Assembly: GCA_012517815.1 (NCBI GenBank)
Contig: JAAYUF010000133.1
Span: 1 to 64,000 of the forward strand
Direction of reading: 5' to 3'
Origin: Clostridiales bacterium
Lineage (GTDB): Bacteria > Bacillota > Clostridia > Christensenellales > Aristaeellaceae
Length of the DNA: 64,000 nucleotides
A program made the translations under genes and the position numbers. The notes under the pieces are model-generated. The model worked only from the letters and a program-made list of their open reading frames with translations. It made no database searches and had not been told where the DNA came from. Shown here piece by piece: positions 1 to 10,041 of this stretch (its first letter is position 1; each line of letters opens with the position of its first letter).

Positions 1-1122
1 CTTCTGACCATCGTGATGATTCTCACGCTGGCTGTCCTCCCCGCGACGGCGGAAAGCAAGGGCACCATCAAATTGGGCGGGCTCGCGCCGCTGACCGGCA
101 ACTACGCCGAGTACGGCAAGGGCTTCCAGATCGCCTGGCAGATGGCGCTGGATGAGATCAACGCCAACGGCGGCGCCAACGGCTATCAGCTCACCATCGA
201 CGTGAAGGATACCCAGGGCGACCCGGTGGTCAGCTCCACGCTGGCGACCGCCTTTGCCGAGGATGACGAAATCCTGGCGATCCTGGGCGATTTCTCCTCC
301 GGCTGCTGCAAGGCCAACGCCCCCATCGTGGACCGTTACGGTCTGGTTCAGCTCTCCCCCACCGCTTCGGCTCCCGACTATGCCGTGATGAGCCCGTTCT
401 GCTTCTCCATCATGGGCCGGCAGGACCGTGAAGCGCCCTTCCTGGCCAAGTACGTGCTCAAGAAGTACCTGGGCGTGACCAACGTCGCCGTGATCCGCGT
501 GGACAGCGACTGGGGCATGGCCGCGTTCAGCAACTTCAAAAAACAGGCCGACGTAGAGGGTCTGGTCGTCACCGAAGAGAAGTATAAGAGCGATGAAACG
601 GACTTCAGCTCCATCATCACCAAGGTGAAGGCTTCCAACCCCGAGGTGCTGGTCGTGATGGATCAGGGCCTGCCGGTGTCCGCCATCTTCAACGCCGCCG
701 ATTCGGCCGGCTGGAGCGTCAAGCATGTGTCCCTCGGACCAGGCACTTCCGAGCAGCTCGTCAGCCAGCTGATCGATCCCAACAACCTGATCGTGACCTC
801 CCCGTTCTTCTTTGATCCCACCAACGCGGAGCTGACCGCCTGGAAAGACAAGTTCTACGCGCAGGCCGGCTTCCAGCCCACCGTGCACCCCGCGTGCGCC
901 TACGACACCGCGTACCTCATCAAGGCTGCCATCGAAATGATCGGCGACCAGCCCGTGACCCGCGAAGCCATCAAGGACGCCCTGCTGAGCCTCGAGATGA
1001 CCGGCCTGACCGGCCGCATCAAGTTCGAGGAAGCCGGCGACATCACCCGCGATTACATGATCTGCGGCGTGGTCGACGGCAGCTGGACGGTGCTGGAAGG
1101 CTTCGGCTACGGCCAGGAGTAA
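1..1122 (+). CDS. livK: Branched-chain amino-acid type ABC transporter substrate-binding protein (5' partial)
   Basis: Periplasmic-type binding protein of the LivK/Leu-Ile-Val family (type I fold), expected to capture an amino acid or small amide outside the membrane and deliver it to the LivHMGF machinery that follows. The frame is open to base 1 and begins inside a hydrophobic signal peptide ending near ATA-ES, so the true start lies upstream of the window. The early LGGLAPLTGNYAEYGKG segment and the later VVMDQGLP and HPACAYDTAYL segments are typical of the family. About 100 bases separate it from livH. The ligand cannot be told from sequence; these families also carry urea or aromatic compounds. 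Confidence 0.9.
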   Translation, partial: LLTIVMILTLAVLPATAESKGTIKLGGLAPLTGNYAEYGKGFQIAWQMALDEINANGGANGYQLTIDVKDTQGDPVVSSTLATAFAEDDEILAILGDFSSGCCKANAPIVDRYGLVQLSPTASAPDYAVMSPFCFSIMGRQDREAPFLAKYVLKKYLGVTNVAVIRVDSDWGMAAFSNFKKQADVEGLVVTEEKYKSDETDFSSIITKVKASNPEVLVVMDQGLPVSAIFNAADSAGWSVKHVSLGPGTSEQLVSQLIDPNNLIVTSPFFFDPTNAELTAWKDKFYAQAGFQPTVHPACAYDTAYLIKAAIEMIGDQPVTREAIKDALLSLEMTGLTGRIKFEEAGDITRDYMICGVVDGSWTVLEGFGYGQE

Positions 1123-1231
1123 CAGCCGCCATCCCTGAAAACCGGTCGGGGGCGGACGGATCACCGCCCGCCCCCGCCGCATGCCCCCCGGTGAATCCTC
1201 TCAGTTCTTGCGCAGCAACGAAGGAGGCACT

Positions 1232-2119
1232 ATGGAATACTTGCTCAACCAGGTCGTCAACGGCGTTTGCCAGGGAGCGATCTACGCGCTGATGGCCATC
1301 GGATATTCGGTCATTGTGGGCGTCGTAGGCATGGTTACCTTCACCTACGGCGAAATCATGATGATCGGGGCCTTCGGCGCCTTCTACAGTTTCCAGTACT
1401 TCGGCAACAATCTCCCGCTGGCGATCCTTTTGGCGTTTTCAAGCTCCTTCCTGCTGGGCATCGTGGTGTATAAAGTCTGCTACGAAAAGTTCTTCAACGC
1501 GCCCCGCCACATTTCTCTGCTGTGCACCATCGGCTTCAGCATGCTGATGAAAAACCTCGCGCAGATCGTGTTCGGGCCGGAAACCAAGCCCATGATCAAC
1601 ATCATCCACAACGAGACGTTTACGCTCCGCCTGGCCGGCGTGGCTGTGGATTTCAAACTGCTGCAAATCATCGTGATGCTGCTGGTGGTTTTCTTCGCGG
1701 TCAGCCTCACGCTGTTTTTCAACCGCACGCGCTGGGGCGTGGCGCTGCGCGCCGTCAGCCAGAACAAGCAGGCCGCCTACCTCATGGGCATCAACGTGCG
1801 CCGCACGGCGATGCTGGGCAACTGCATCGGCTGCGGGTTCGGCGGCATCGCCGGCATCCTGCTTTCCATCTACTACTACGCGGTATCCGCCACCATTTGG
1901 GGCAACTTCAGCATGAAGGCGTTTTCCGCATCGGTGCTGGGCGGCCTGGTGGACCTGCGCCTTTCGGCGCTGGGCGGCCTGTGCATGGGGCTGATTGAGA
2001 ACCTCGGCATTACCGTCAGCTCCGCCACCTTCCGCGACGTGTTCTCCTTCAGCTTCCTCATCCTCATCCTGATCATCCGTCCGCAGGGCTTCGCGGCCAA
2101 GAAAGGGAGCAGGGTATGA
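1232..2119 (+). CDS. livH: Branched-chain amino-acid ABC transporter permease LivH
   Basis: Inner-membrane permease (295 aa) of the LivH family, forming the translocation channel with LivM. The start at 1232 is chosen because AAGGAGG lies at 1221-1227; an earlier in-frame start at 1181 has no ribosome site and adds a non-hydrophobic leader. The protein is mostly membrane segments and carries the family hallmarks NGVCQGAIYALMAIGYS near the N-terminus and a late AFSASVLGGL loop, the region that contacts the ATPases. Its stop overlaps the start of livM (ATGA), indicating translational coupling. Confidence 0.93.
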   Translation: MEYLLNQVVNGVCQGAIYALMAIGYSVIVGVVGMVTFTYGEIMMIGAFGAFYSFQYFGNNLPLAILLAFSSSFLLGIVVYKVCYEKFFNAPRHISLLCTIGFSMLMKNLAQIVFGPETKPMINIIHNETFTLRLAGVAVDFKLLQIIVMLLVVFFAVSLTLFFNRTRWGVALRAVSQNKQAAYLMGINVRRTAMLGNCIGCGFGGIAGILLSIYYYAVSATIWGNFSMKAFSASVLGGLVDLRLSALGGLCMGLIENLGITVSSATFRDVFSFSFLILILIIRPQGFAAKKGSRV

Positions 2120-3117
2120 ACAAGATTGCAGCCGTCGTCAACAGGTATCGGGCTCTCTTCCTGGTATTGGTCTTCGCGGTGCTCTGCGCGCTGCCGTTTG
2201 TGATACCCAAAGCGCTGTACGTGCGCTATGCCTGCAACATTCTGATGTTTACCACCCTGGCCGGATCGCTTAACGCCATCAACGGCTACAGCGGCCAAAC
2301 CTGCCTCGGGCAGGCCGGGTTTTTCGCCATCGGCGCCTATACCTGCGCCATTTTCTCCACCCGGTTCGGCCTGGATTTCTGGCTGCTGCTGCCCATCGCG
2401 GGCGTCCTGGCGGCGCTGGTCGGGCTGATCGTTTCCCTGCCGACGCTCAAGCTGCAGGGCATTTACCTGTCCATCGTAACGTTGGGCGCGTCGGAGATCA
2501 TCCGCATCATCGCGCAGACGTGGACCCCCGTCACGGGCGGGGCGCTGGGTATCAAGAACATCCCCTACCCGTGGCTGTTCGGGTTGGATACCTTCCGTCC
2601 AAAGTATTACTACTTCATCTTCCTGATCATCGGGGTGGTGTTCCTGTTTGTCACCAACCGGGTGCTGCGCTCCCGGGTTGGGCGCGCGTGGATTTCCATC
2701 CGCGAGGATCAGATCGCCGCGAAATCGCTGGGCGTGCAGACGAGCTTCTACAAGTCGCTCAACTTCATGTACGGCGCCTTCTGGGCCGGCGTGATCGGCT
2801 GCGCCTACGCGCCGTTTGTCAACTACATCGAGGCGTCGCAGTTCTCCACGGATACGGGCTTTAACGTGCTGGCGATGATCGTCATCGGCGGTCAGGGCAC
2901 GCTGGTGGGGCCGATCGTGGGCAGCGTGATTGTGACCGTGCTGACCGAGTCGCTGCGGTTCCTGGAAAACTGGCGCTACGTGATCTACGCCCTGATCATC
3001 ATCCTGATGATGTGGCTCCGGCCCCAGGGCATCGCGGGCGCGTCCCATTCCATGCTGGCCGGCGGCAAGATCAAGCGCAAGCCGATTCGGAAAGGAGGCG
3101 CGCAGGAGCATGTCTGA
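2116..3117 (+). CDS. livM: Branched-chain amino-acid ABC transporter permease LivM
   Basis: Second permease subunit (333 aa), LivM family. It has about nine hydrophobic segments, the motif NGYSGQTCLGQAGFFAIGAY near residue 55, and the cytoplasmic loop GRAWISIREDQIAAKSLGV characteristic of LivM. The C-terminus is basic (KIKRKPIRK). It overlaps livH by 4 bases and livG by 8 bases, so the whole cassette is probably one transcript. Confidence 0.93.
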   Translation: MNKIAAVVNRYRALFLVLVFAVLCALPFVIPKALYVRYACNILMFTTLAGSLNAINGYSGQTCLGQAGFFAIGAYTCAIFSTRFGLDFWLLLPIAGVLAALVGLIVSLPTLKLQGIYLSIVTLGASEIIRIIAQTWTPVTGGALGIKNIPYPWLFGLDTFRPKYYYFIFLIIGVVFLFVTNRVLRSRVGRAWISIREDQIAAKSLGVQTSFYKSLNFMYGAFWAGVIGCAYAPFVNYIEASQFSTDTGFNVLAMIVIGGQGTLVGPIVGSVIVTVLTESLRFLENWRYVIYALIIILMMWLRPQGIAGASHSMLAGGKIKRKPIRKGGAQEHV

Positions 3118-3919
3118 GCGGAACATGAACGGGCGGACCCCGCTGTTGGAGGCGCAGGGCATCTGCAAGTATTTCGGCGGCCTGAAGGCCGTGGAAAACG
3201 TGGATATGAAAATCTACGCCGGCGACATCTTCGGCATCATCGGGCCCAACGGCGCGGGGAAAACCACGTTCTTCAACATGTGCACGGGCAACTTCCAGCC
3301 TACCAAAGGCAAAATCTTCTTCGACGGGGAAGAGATCACCGGCATGAGCCCGGAAACGGTCGCGCAGAAACACATTGCCCGCACCTTCCAGAACCTGCAG
3401 ATTTTCAAGTTCATGACCGTGCTGGAAAACGTGAAAATCGGCTGTCACATCAAAACCAGAAGCAACCTTGCCGACGCGATCCTCCACACCCGCGCCTACC
3501 GGGAGGACGAGCGCTACACCACCGAAAAGAGTCTGGAAATTCTCAACCGCATCGGGCTTTCCAGCTACCGCGACACGCTGGCGGGCAACCTCTCCTACGG
3601 CACGCAGCGCAAGGTGGAAATCGCCCGCGCGATGGCGCTGGAGCCGAAGATCCTCCTGCTGGACGAACCGGCGGCCGGCATGAACCCGCTGGAAACCCGT
3701 TCGCTCATGGAGTTCATCCAGTCCCTCAACGCCGACGGGTATACCATCGCCGTCATCGAGCACGACATGAAGTTCGTGATGAACTCCTGCAACCGCATTC
3801 TGGTGCTGAATTTCGGGCAGAAGATTCTGGAGGGCACCCCCACGGAAGTGAAAAACAACCCCGAAGTGCAAAGCGCGTATTTCGGCAAGGGCATGGTAGC
3901 CGGGGAGGCGATTCAATGA
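3110..3919 (+). CDS. livG: Branched-chain amino-acid ABC transporter ATP-binding protein LivG
   Basis: ATPase subunit (269 aa) that powers transport with LivF. Walker A is GPNGAGKTT around residue 45, the ABC signature is degenerate (LSYGTQRKVEIARA), Walker B is ILLLDEPAAGMNP and the H-loop is VIEHDMKFV. The AAGMNP and degenerate signature are typical of LivG rather than LivF. The start at 3110 lies inside the livM end and follows GCAGGAGC. The 3' end overlaps livF (ATGA). Confidence 0.94.
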   Translation: MSERNMNGRTPLLEAQGICKYFGGLKAVENVDMKIYAGDIFGIIGPNGAGKTTFFNMCTGNFQPTKGKIFFDGEEITGMSPETVAQKHIARTFQNLQIFKFMTVLENVKIGCHIKTRSNLADAILHTRAYREDERYTTEKSLEILNRIGLSSYRDTLAGNLSYGTQRKVEIARAMALEPKILLLDEPAAGMNPLETRSLMEFIQSLNADGYTIAVIEHDMKFVMNSCNRILVLNFGQKILEGTPTEVKNNPEVQSAYFGKGMVAGEAIQ

Positions 3920-4638
3920 GCCAGACGATGCTGAAGGTCGAAAACCTGACCGTCTACTACGGGTACATCAACGCGCTGAGCCATGTGAACATCGAGGTCA
4001 ACGAAGGCGAAATCATCACCCTGATCGGCGGCAACGGCGCCGGCAAAACCACGACGCTGATGTCCATCTCCAATCTGGTGGAGAAAGCCGAGGGCAAGGT
4101 GACGTTTCGGACCACGGATATCACCCGCACCCAGCCGGATAAAATCGTGAAGCTGGGCATGAGCCACGTGCCGGAAGGCCGCAAGATTTTCCCGCAGCTG
4201 ACGGTATATGAAAACCTGATCGCGGGCACCTTCGGGCAGCCCAAGATCAGCAAGCCGCGCATCGCGGAACTGGTGGAGGAGAACTACGTCCTCTTCCCCC
4301 GGCTGAAGGAGCGCGCCAAACAGCCCGGCGGCAGCCTGTCCGGCGGCGAGCAGCAGATGCTGGCCATCGCGCGCGGGCTGATGATGGACCCGGCCCTGAT
4401 CATGCTGGACGAGCCCTCGCTGGGGCTCGCGCCGATCATCGTGGAAGAAATCTTCGAGCTGATCCGGAAAATTCGCAGCCGGGGCAAAACGGTACTGCTG
4501 ATCGAGCAGAACGCCTCCATGGCGCTCTCCATCGCGGACCGGGGCTACGTGCTGGAAACCGGCCGCGTGACCCTGACGGGAACCGGCAGGGAACTGCTGG
4601 TGAACCCGGAGGTCAAGCGGGCGTATCTGGGCGTATAA
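3916..4638 (+). CDS. livF: Branched-chain amino-acid ABC transporter ATP-binding protein LivF
   Basis: Second ATPase (240 aa) of the Liv cassette. Walker A GGNGAGKTT, signature LSGGEQQMLAIARG, Walker B LIMLDEPSLGLAP and switch LLIEQNA are all intact; the GLAP and EQNA motifs are diagnostic of LivF. A longer in-frame reading exists upstream, but it is the shadow frame of livG. The ATG at 3916 overlaps the livG stop and gives the normal LivF length. It is the last gene of the operon. Confidence 0.94.
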   Translation: MSQTMLKVENLTVYYGYINALSHVNIEVNEGEIITLIGGNGAGKTTTLMSISNLVEKAEGKVTFRTTDITRTQPDKIVKLGMSHVPEGRKIFPQLTVYENLIAGTFGQPKISKPRIAELVEENYVLFPRLKERAKQPGGSLSGGEQQMLAIARGLMMDPALIMLDEPSLGLAPIIVEEIFELIRKIRSRGKTVLLIEQNASMALSIADRGYVLETGRVTLTGTGRELLVNPEVKRAYLGV

Positions 4639-4952
4639 CCCACGTCGCGGGGGTGAGTCTTGCCGGCGGGGTGATCCGCCGATCCGGCCCGCCCCGGAAG
4701 GGCGCGCGTTGGAAATTGGGTTTTTATACACGGATGCAACTTGGCTCACGAGCGTTGTTTGTCTGGAGCGGGGAGCTGAAGCGAAGGCACGGCGGGGCTG
4801 TTTGCGTCGAGCTGCTGCGACAACGCCGCGGGAACCAAGCGCCGTGAGAGGAAGTCGCGCCTGGTTTGAAATCGGACCAGGCCCGCAAACCGGTCTTCGC
4901 GCCGCAGGGGGCGCAGAAAACCATCCCAGTGATGGAATGAAAAGGCGAGAAC
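4639..4952 (+). other. Intergenic region with a structured element ahead of the cysteine desulfidase gene
   Basis: A 314-base gap with no credible ORF. It contains copy 1 of a dispersed structured element (see 4745-4848), a small hairpin CTGGTTTGAAATCGGACCAG at 4861-4880, and a 5-bp hairpin CCATC/GATGG at 4921-4935 close to the start codon. No good sigma-70 promoter is obvious. No known riboswitch consensus was recognised. Confidence 0.5.
4743..4850. repeat. Dispersed structured intergenic element, copy 1
   Basis: Outer arms CTCACG (4745-4750) and CGTGAG (4843-4848) are complementary. Inner arms GCGTTGT (4752-4758) and ACAACGC (4820-4826) form a perfect second stem. Between them lie the linear motif GAAGCGAAGGC (4778-4788), a CGGC-GGG-GCTG mini-hairpin (4790-4800) and GCGTCGAGCT (4804-4813). 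The same order and spacing recur at 9752-9851 and in part at 39093-39143. The strand of function is unknown. Confidence 0.6.
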
Positions 4953-6248
4953 ATGCGAAATGAATCTTATGATGCCTATGTGCGCATCATCCATGCCGAA
5001 CTGGTTGCGGCGATGGGCTGCACGGAACCGATCGCCATCGCGTACTGCGCGGCCAAAACGGCGCAGGTGCTGGGCTTCCAGCCGGAGCGCATGCGTGTGG
5101 CCTGTTCCGGCAATATCGTGAAAAACGTGATGGGCGTGGTGGTGCCCAACAGCGGCGGGGAAAAGGGGATCGACGTGGCCGCGGTGCTGGGCGCCGTAGG
5201 CGGCAACGCGGACCTGGGGCTGGAAGTCATCTCCGGCGTGACGGACGGGCAGCGGGCCAAAGCCGCTGCCCTGCTCAAGGATAAGGACTACTGCCGGTGC
5301 GAGGTAATCGAGAACGGGGATAACCTGCACATCGCCGTAACGGCCGAGGCGCAGGGGCACACGGCGACCGTGGAGATCCGGGGGGATCACACCCACATCG
5401 TGCGCATCCAAAAGGACGGCGCAACCCTCTTCTCGGCGGACGCGCCGGCGGCCGAGGGCGCATCCGGGGAGGACGAGCTGACCGCGCTCAAGGAATACCT
5501 GAGCGTGGAGGAGATCCTCGAGTTTGCCGATCGCGTGGACCTGGAACAGGTGCGCCAGCCGCTGGAGCGGCAGATCGACAACAATTCCCGCATCTCGCTG
5601 GAGGGGCTGACCAACGATTACGGCGTGCGCGTGGGCAAATCCCTGCTGAAAAAGAACACCGGCGACGACCTGAGCACGCGCGCGCGCGCGATGGCCGCGG
5701 CGGGCTCCGACGCGCGCATGGGCGGCTGCGCGATGCCCGTGGTCATCAACTCCGGCAGCGGCAATCAGGGGATCACCGTCTCCATGCCGGTGGTCGCCTA
5801 CGCCAACGATATGGGCGTGCCGCACGACAAGCTCCTGCGCGCGCTGATCGTTTCCAACCTGATCTCCATCCACCAGAAGCGCTTTCTGGGGAACCTTTCG
5901 GCCTACTGCGGGGCGACGAGCGCCGCCTGCGGGGCGGTGTGCGGCATCGCCTACCTGTGCGGCTACGGGTACGAGACGATCGCCAACACCATCACCAACA
6001 CGCTGGCCACCATCAGCGGCATGGTGTGCGACGGGGCCAAGCCTTCGTGCGCCGCGAAAATCGCATCCGCGCTGGACGCGGCCTTCATGGCTTTTGAACT
6101 GCAACGGGAAGGCGGCGTTTTTGCCCCCGGGGAAGGACTGGTCCGTTCGGATGTCGAAAAGACGATCCGGGCTGTGGGCCAGATGGGCCGGGAAGGCATG
6201 AAATCAACCGATTCCGAGATTTTGGACATCATGCTGGGCGACGGTTAG
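4953..6248 (+). CDS. cyuA: L-cysteine desulfidase family protein (CyuA/YhaM, UPF0597; serine dehydratase alpha-like)
   Basis: Member of the SDH_alpha/UPF0597 family (431 aa), which includes archaeal L-cysteine desulfidase and enterobacterial CyuA. These oxygen-sensitive Fe-S enzymes convert cysteine to pyruvate, ammonia and sulfide. The N-terminal AAMGCTEPIAIAYCAAKT, the NIVKNVMGV stretch, the central SGSGNQGITVSMPV and the Cys-rich CGATSAACGAVCGIAYLCG late region are the expected motifs; the cysteines probably ligate the cluster. The start has only a weak ribosome site (AAAAGGCGAG). Its neighbours in this window include many sulfur-transfer proteins. A serine or related substrate remains possible. 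Confidence 0.85.
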   Translation: MRNESYDAYVRIIHAELVAAMGCTEPIAIAYCAAKTAQVLGFQPERMRVACSGNIVKNVMGVVVPNSGGEKGIDVAAVLGAVGGNADLGLEVISGVTDGQRAKAAALLKDKDYCRCEVIENGDNLHIAVTAEAQGHTATVEIRGDHTHIVRIQKDGATLFSADAPAAEGASGEDELTALKEYLSVEEILEFADRVDLEQVRQPLERQIDNNSRISLEGLTNDYGVRVGKSLLKKNTGDDLSTRARAMAAAGSDARMGGCAMPVVINSGSGNQGITVSMPVVAYANDMGVPHDKLLRALIVSNLISIHQKRFLGNLSAYCGATSAACGAVCGIAYLCGYGYETIANTITNTLATISGMVCDGAKPSCAAKIASALDAAFMAFELQREGGVFAPGEGLVRSDVEKTIRAVGQMGREGMKSTDSEILDIMLGDG

Positions 6249-6285
6249 GCACCGTGCCCGAACGGCCTCGCCACCCGATCGACGG

Positions 6286-7101
6286 ATGGCGATCGATGGA
6301 GGGATTGGCCTGGAACTGAACCTTACAGGGAAATGCGCCGTGGTAACCGGCGCGAGCAAAGGGATTGGGCTGGCGACCGCCCGCGCGTTTCTGCAGGAAG
6401 GCGCGCGCGTGGCGATCTGCGCCCGGGACCGGGCGGAGCTGGAAACGGCCGCGGCGGAACTGGCCGCGCTGGGCGATGTGTTTGCCCTCCCCGTGGACGC
6501 CACCGACGCGGACGCTGTCGAGGCTTTCGCGCAGGCCGTTGCGGAACGTTGGGGCGGCATCGACTGCTGGGTCAACAACGTAGGCGCGAGCATCGCGCGC
6601 GCGGGCGAAACCTACACGCCCGCGGAAGTTGCGGCAACCGTCGCCGTGTGTTTCAACTCCGCCGTATTTGGGTGTCAGTCCGCCTGCCGCCGGATGAAGG
6701 CAACCGGCGGGGCGATCGTCAATGTCAGCTCCCTGGCCGCACGCTGCGGCACGGCCGGTCGCAGCACGCTGTACGGGCCGCTCAAGGCGGCGGTACAGCA
6801 GCTTTCCGCCATGTTTGCCGCCGAATACGCGGCGTACGGCATCCGCGTTAACGCCGTGCTCCCCGGTTTTACCCTGACCCCGGCGGTCCGGCGCACCATC
6901 CCGGCGCCGGAGCTCACGCGGCGCGTGGAAGGAACGCTGCTCCGGCGGCCTGCGCGGCCGGAGGAAATCGCCGATCCGATTGTGTTCCTGTGCTCCGGGC
7001 GGGCAACCTATATCACGGCGGCGTCACTGGAGGTTTCAGGCGGAAGCAGCGTAGTGCTCAACCCCTCGTATTCCTATGAGCGGCGCGAGAAGGAGCGGTG
7101 A
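6286..7101 (+). CDS. SDR-family NAD(P)-dependent oxidoreductase
   Basis: Classical short-chain dehydrogenase (271 aa) with a Rossmann fold. The cofactor motif TGASKGIG lies near residue 20, NNVG near 96 replaces the usual NNAG, the catalytic serine sits in NVSSLAA, the catalytic pair is YGPLK (Y-x-x-x-K), and GFTLTP follows as the substrate loop. The start is uncertain. ATG 6286 lacks a clear ribosome site, whereas GGAGGG lies at 6298-6303 just inside the frame, so a non-ATG start near 6310 is possible. It runs into a GntR regulator and a DhaK/DhaL pair, suggesting oxidation of a polyol or keto-sugar. Confidence 0.88.
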   Translation: MAIDGGIGLELNLTGKCAVVTGASKGIGLATARAFLQEGARVAICARDRAELETAAAELAALGDVFALPVDATDADAVEAFAQAVAERWGGIDCWVNNVGASIARAGETYTPAEVAATVAVCFNSAVFGCQSACRRMKATGGAIVNVSSLAARCGTAGRSTLYGPLKAAVQQLSAMFAAEYAAYGIRVNAVLPGFTLTPAVRRTIPAPELTRRVEGTLLRRPARPEEIADPIVFLCSGRATYITAASLEVSGGSSVVLNPSYSYERREKER

Positions 7102-7108
7102 GAAACGG

Positions 7109-7741
7109 ATGGAACCCACGACGAAAAAGTTCATCTGCACCGATATCGTGCAGAGTATCATTCAGGGCGAATACCGGCCCAACGGCCTGCTGAGCGAGCG
7201 CAAGCTGATGGAAAAGTACGGCGTGAGCAAATCCATCGTGCGCGAGGCACTGGGCGAGTTGTGCAACGAAAACGTGCTGCGCAGCATCCCACGCTATGGC
7301 TACGAAATTGTCACCCTCACGGAAAGCGATGTGCGCAACATCCTGCAATTCCGCGTAATGATCGAGTGCCAGAGCCTGCCCATCGTGTTTCAGAAGGCCA
7401 GCCGCGAGGAGCTGAGCGAGCTTACGCGCAACCTGCAGCTGCTGGCCCCGGAGCATGATCAGGAAGTGTGGGAGGCCTGGGAAAACAACTCCAAGTTTCA
7501 CCTGCAGTTGCTGGCCCTGAGCGGCAACCGTTTCAGTTATGATCAGATCAAGCGTAGCCTCTCGATTCTCAAACGCGCCTACGCCCAGTTTTACTGGGAC
7601 AAATGGCGCAGGGTGCGCTTCCATTTTGACGGCGAAAAGCACCTGCGCGTCACCGAAGCCTTGCAGCAGGGCGATCTGGCGCTGGCCAGCTGCCTGCTGG
7701 AGCAGGATATCAACTCGTTTAACGCGGTTACCAACATCTAG
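7109..7741 (+). CDS. GntR/FadR-family transcriptional regulator
   Basis: DNA-binding regulator (210 aa) with an N-terminal winged helix: the recognition region LSERKLMEKYGVSKSIVREAL is a standard GntR helix-turn-helix. An all-helical FadR/FCD-type effector domain follows. The ATG at 7109 follows AAGGAGCGG at 7089-7097; a start at 7076 would lie inside the SDR gene. It sits 7 bases after the SDR gene and probably controls the SDR and the downstream DhaK/DhaL genes. FCD regulators usually bind small carboxylates, but the ligand here is unknown. Confidence 0.9.
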   Translation: MEPTTKKFICTDIVQSIIQGEYRPNGLLSERKLMEKYGVSKSIVREALGELCNENVLRSIPRYGYEIVTLTESDVRNILQFRVMIECQSLPIVFQKASREELSELTRNLQLLAPEHDQEVWEAWENNSKFHLQLLALSGNRFSYDQIKRSLSILKRAYAQFYWDKWRRVRFHFDGEKHLRVTEALQQGDLALASCLLEQDINSFNAVTNI

Positions 7742-8066
7742 GCCAAGCCGGACTTCGGCTTCCTGTGTATCCGCGGCCAACCCGCAGCCCGTCCCCCGCG
7801 CATCTGTACCCAGGCGAAACGGACGACGGGGCGCAGGCCCCGATTGCCGCCGTCGCTCCAGGCCGATCGCCGCAGGCGAGGCGGCATGAGGCATCCCGCG
7901 TGCACCGGCCGCACGGCGTCGGCATACGGGCGACCGTCGCGTTCGCTGGGCATGGCACCGCCGCCTGTCGGAGGGTACCGCCGCGCGCCGTATCCCCGGA
8001 ACAGACCATTTCAGGAACCCAAGCGTTCCCATGACGGGAGCGAGATCAACCAAGGAGGGTAAGGAA
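7742..8066. other. Intergenic region upstream of dhaK-like gene
   Basis: A 325-base gap without a convincing gene. Just after the GntR stop is a small dyad AAGCCG/CGGCTT (7745-7761) with no U-tract, a weak terminator candidate at best. The rest is GC-rich with no promoter that I would defend. AAGGAGG at 8052-8058 is the ribosome site for the next gene. Confidence 0.4.
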
Positions 8067-9077
<1,011 letters not shown>

Positions 9078-9099
9078 CCAAAAGGAGGATCAATCGGCC

Positions 9100-9723
9100 A
9101 TGCTGGATGCGAAAACGCTGCGCACAGCGCTTCAGGAGGTTTCCCGCACGATGACGGCCAACCGGCAGTACCTCATCGAGCTGGATCAGCGAAACGGCGA
9201 CGGCGACCTGGGCATTTCCATGGACGAAGGCTTCGCCGCTGCCAGCGCGTTCCTGGACGCGAGCGCGGAGACCGACCTGGGCAAGCTGTTCGTGGGCATG
9301 AGCAAGGCGTTCAACGAAGCGGCGCCCTCGTCGCTTGGCACCATCCTGTCCCTGTACATGATGGGCGCCGCCCGCGTGCTCAAGGGTCGTGAAACCGCCG
9401 ATACGGCCGCGCTGGGCGAGGCGCTGACCGCGGGCGTAGCAAAAATCATGGAGCGCACCGGCTCCAAACCCGGCGAGAAGACGGTGCTGGACGCGCTGGA
9501 CCCCGCCGCGCGCGCGCTGAGCGAACACGCGGCCGAGGGCGCGTCCGCCGCCCTCCAGGCGGCCGCCATGGCCGCCCGCGCAGGCTCGGACAGCACCGCC
9601 GCCATGAAAGCCGTGCACGGCCGCGCCGCCTATTACGGCGATAAGGCCATCGGGCTGGTGGACGGCGGCTCCATCGCGGGCGCGCTGCTGTTCGAGGCGC
9701 TGGCCCGGGTGGCGAACCAGTAA
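9100..9723 (+). CDS. DhaL-type ketose kinase, nucleotide-binding subunit
   Basis: All-helical DhaL domain (207 aa) that binds ADP/ATP with magnesium. The metal-binding motif appears as LDQRNGDGDLGISM, with Leu where DhaL usually has His (GDGDHG). The C-terminal membrane-barrel seal appears as YYGDKAIGLVDGGS where DhaL typically has VDPGA. Both changes parallel the variant DhaK partner and suggest a specialised kinase. The start at 9100 is preferred over 9064 because AAAGGAGG lies at 9081-9088. It is 22 bases after dhaK and followed by a strong terminator at 9904-9953. Confidence 0.85.
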   Translation: MLDAKTLRTALQEVSRTMTANRQYLIELDQRNGDGDLGISMDEGFAAASAFLDASAETDLGKLFVGMSKAFNEAAPSSLGTILSLYMMGAARVLKGRETADTAALGEALTAGVAKIMERTGSKPGEKTVLDALDPAARALSEHAAEGASAALQAAAMAARAGSDSTAAMKAVHGRAAYYGDKAIGLVDGGSIAGALLFEALARVANQ

Positions 9724-9751
9724 TGCCGTTTCCGCTCATGAAGGGATCGAA

Positions 9752-9851
9752 GCTCACGGCCGGTACCTTCTGTGGCAAGGAACGGAAGCGAAGGCGTAGC
9801 GGGGCTGCGTCGAGCTTTCACGTTAAGGTAACAGGAAAACGCTCCGTGAGC
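9752..9851. repeat. Dispersed structured intergenic element, copy 2
   Basis: Outer arms GCTCACGG (9752-9759) and CCGTGAGC (9844-9851) are an 8-bp perfect complement. Inner arms TACCTT (9764-9769) and AAGGTA (9825-9830) pair. GAAGCGAAGGC lies at 9785-9795. GCGTAGC (9794-9800) and GCTGCGT (9804-9810) form a hairpin with a GGG loop. Compared with copy 1 the inner stem has a different sequence but still pairs, which is compensatory change. It lies between the dhaL-like stop and its terminator. Confidence 0.6.
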
Positions 9852-9903
9852 GGGCGACGTTCCTGATTGGAAAACGTATCCGCGGCCCTTTCCCCTGAAA
9901 CGA

Positions 9904-9953
9904 AATCCCCATGCCGGCAGGCTGCAACGCCGCCTCCGGCACGGGGATTTTTC
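9904..9953 (+). terminator. Rho-independent terminator after the DhaK/DhaL genes
   Basis: AATCCCC-A-TGCCGG and CCGGCA-C-GGGGATT form a long stem separated by a 20-base loop and followed by TTTTTCTTT on the plus strand. On the other strand the hairpin is followed by a weaker T-rich stretch, so it may also serve the convergent gene at 10042-10545. Confidence 0.85.
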
Positions 9954-10041
9954 TTTGGGAAAGATCGCGGACGGGCGGAGCCGCCGCGGCGGCAAGCGCC
10001 GCGCTTGCCGGCAATCCGCCTGATCCGCGCAAGTCGGCGCC

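Noticed and set aside
4743-4850. Known riboswitch (cobalamin, SAM, c-di-GMP, THF) ahead of the cysteine desulfidase
   Set aside because: None of the consensus cores I know for these classes is present, so it is reported only as an unassigned structured element.
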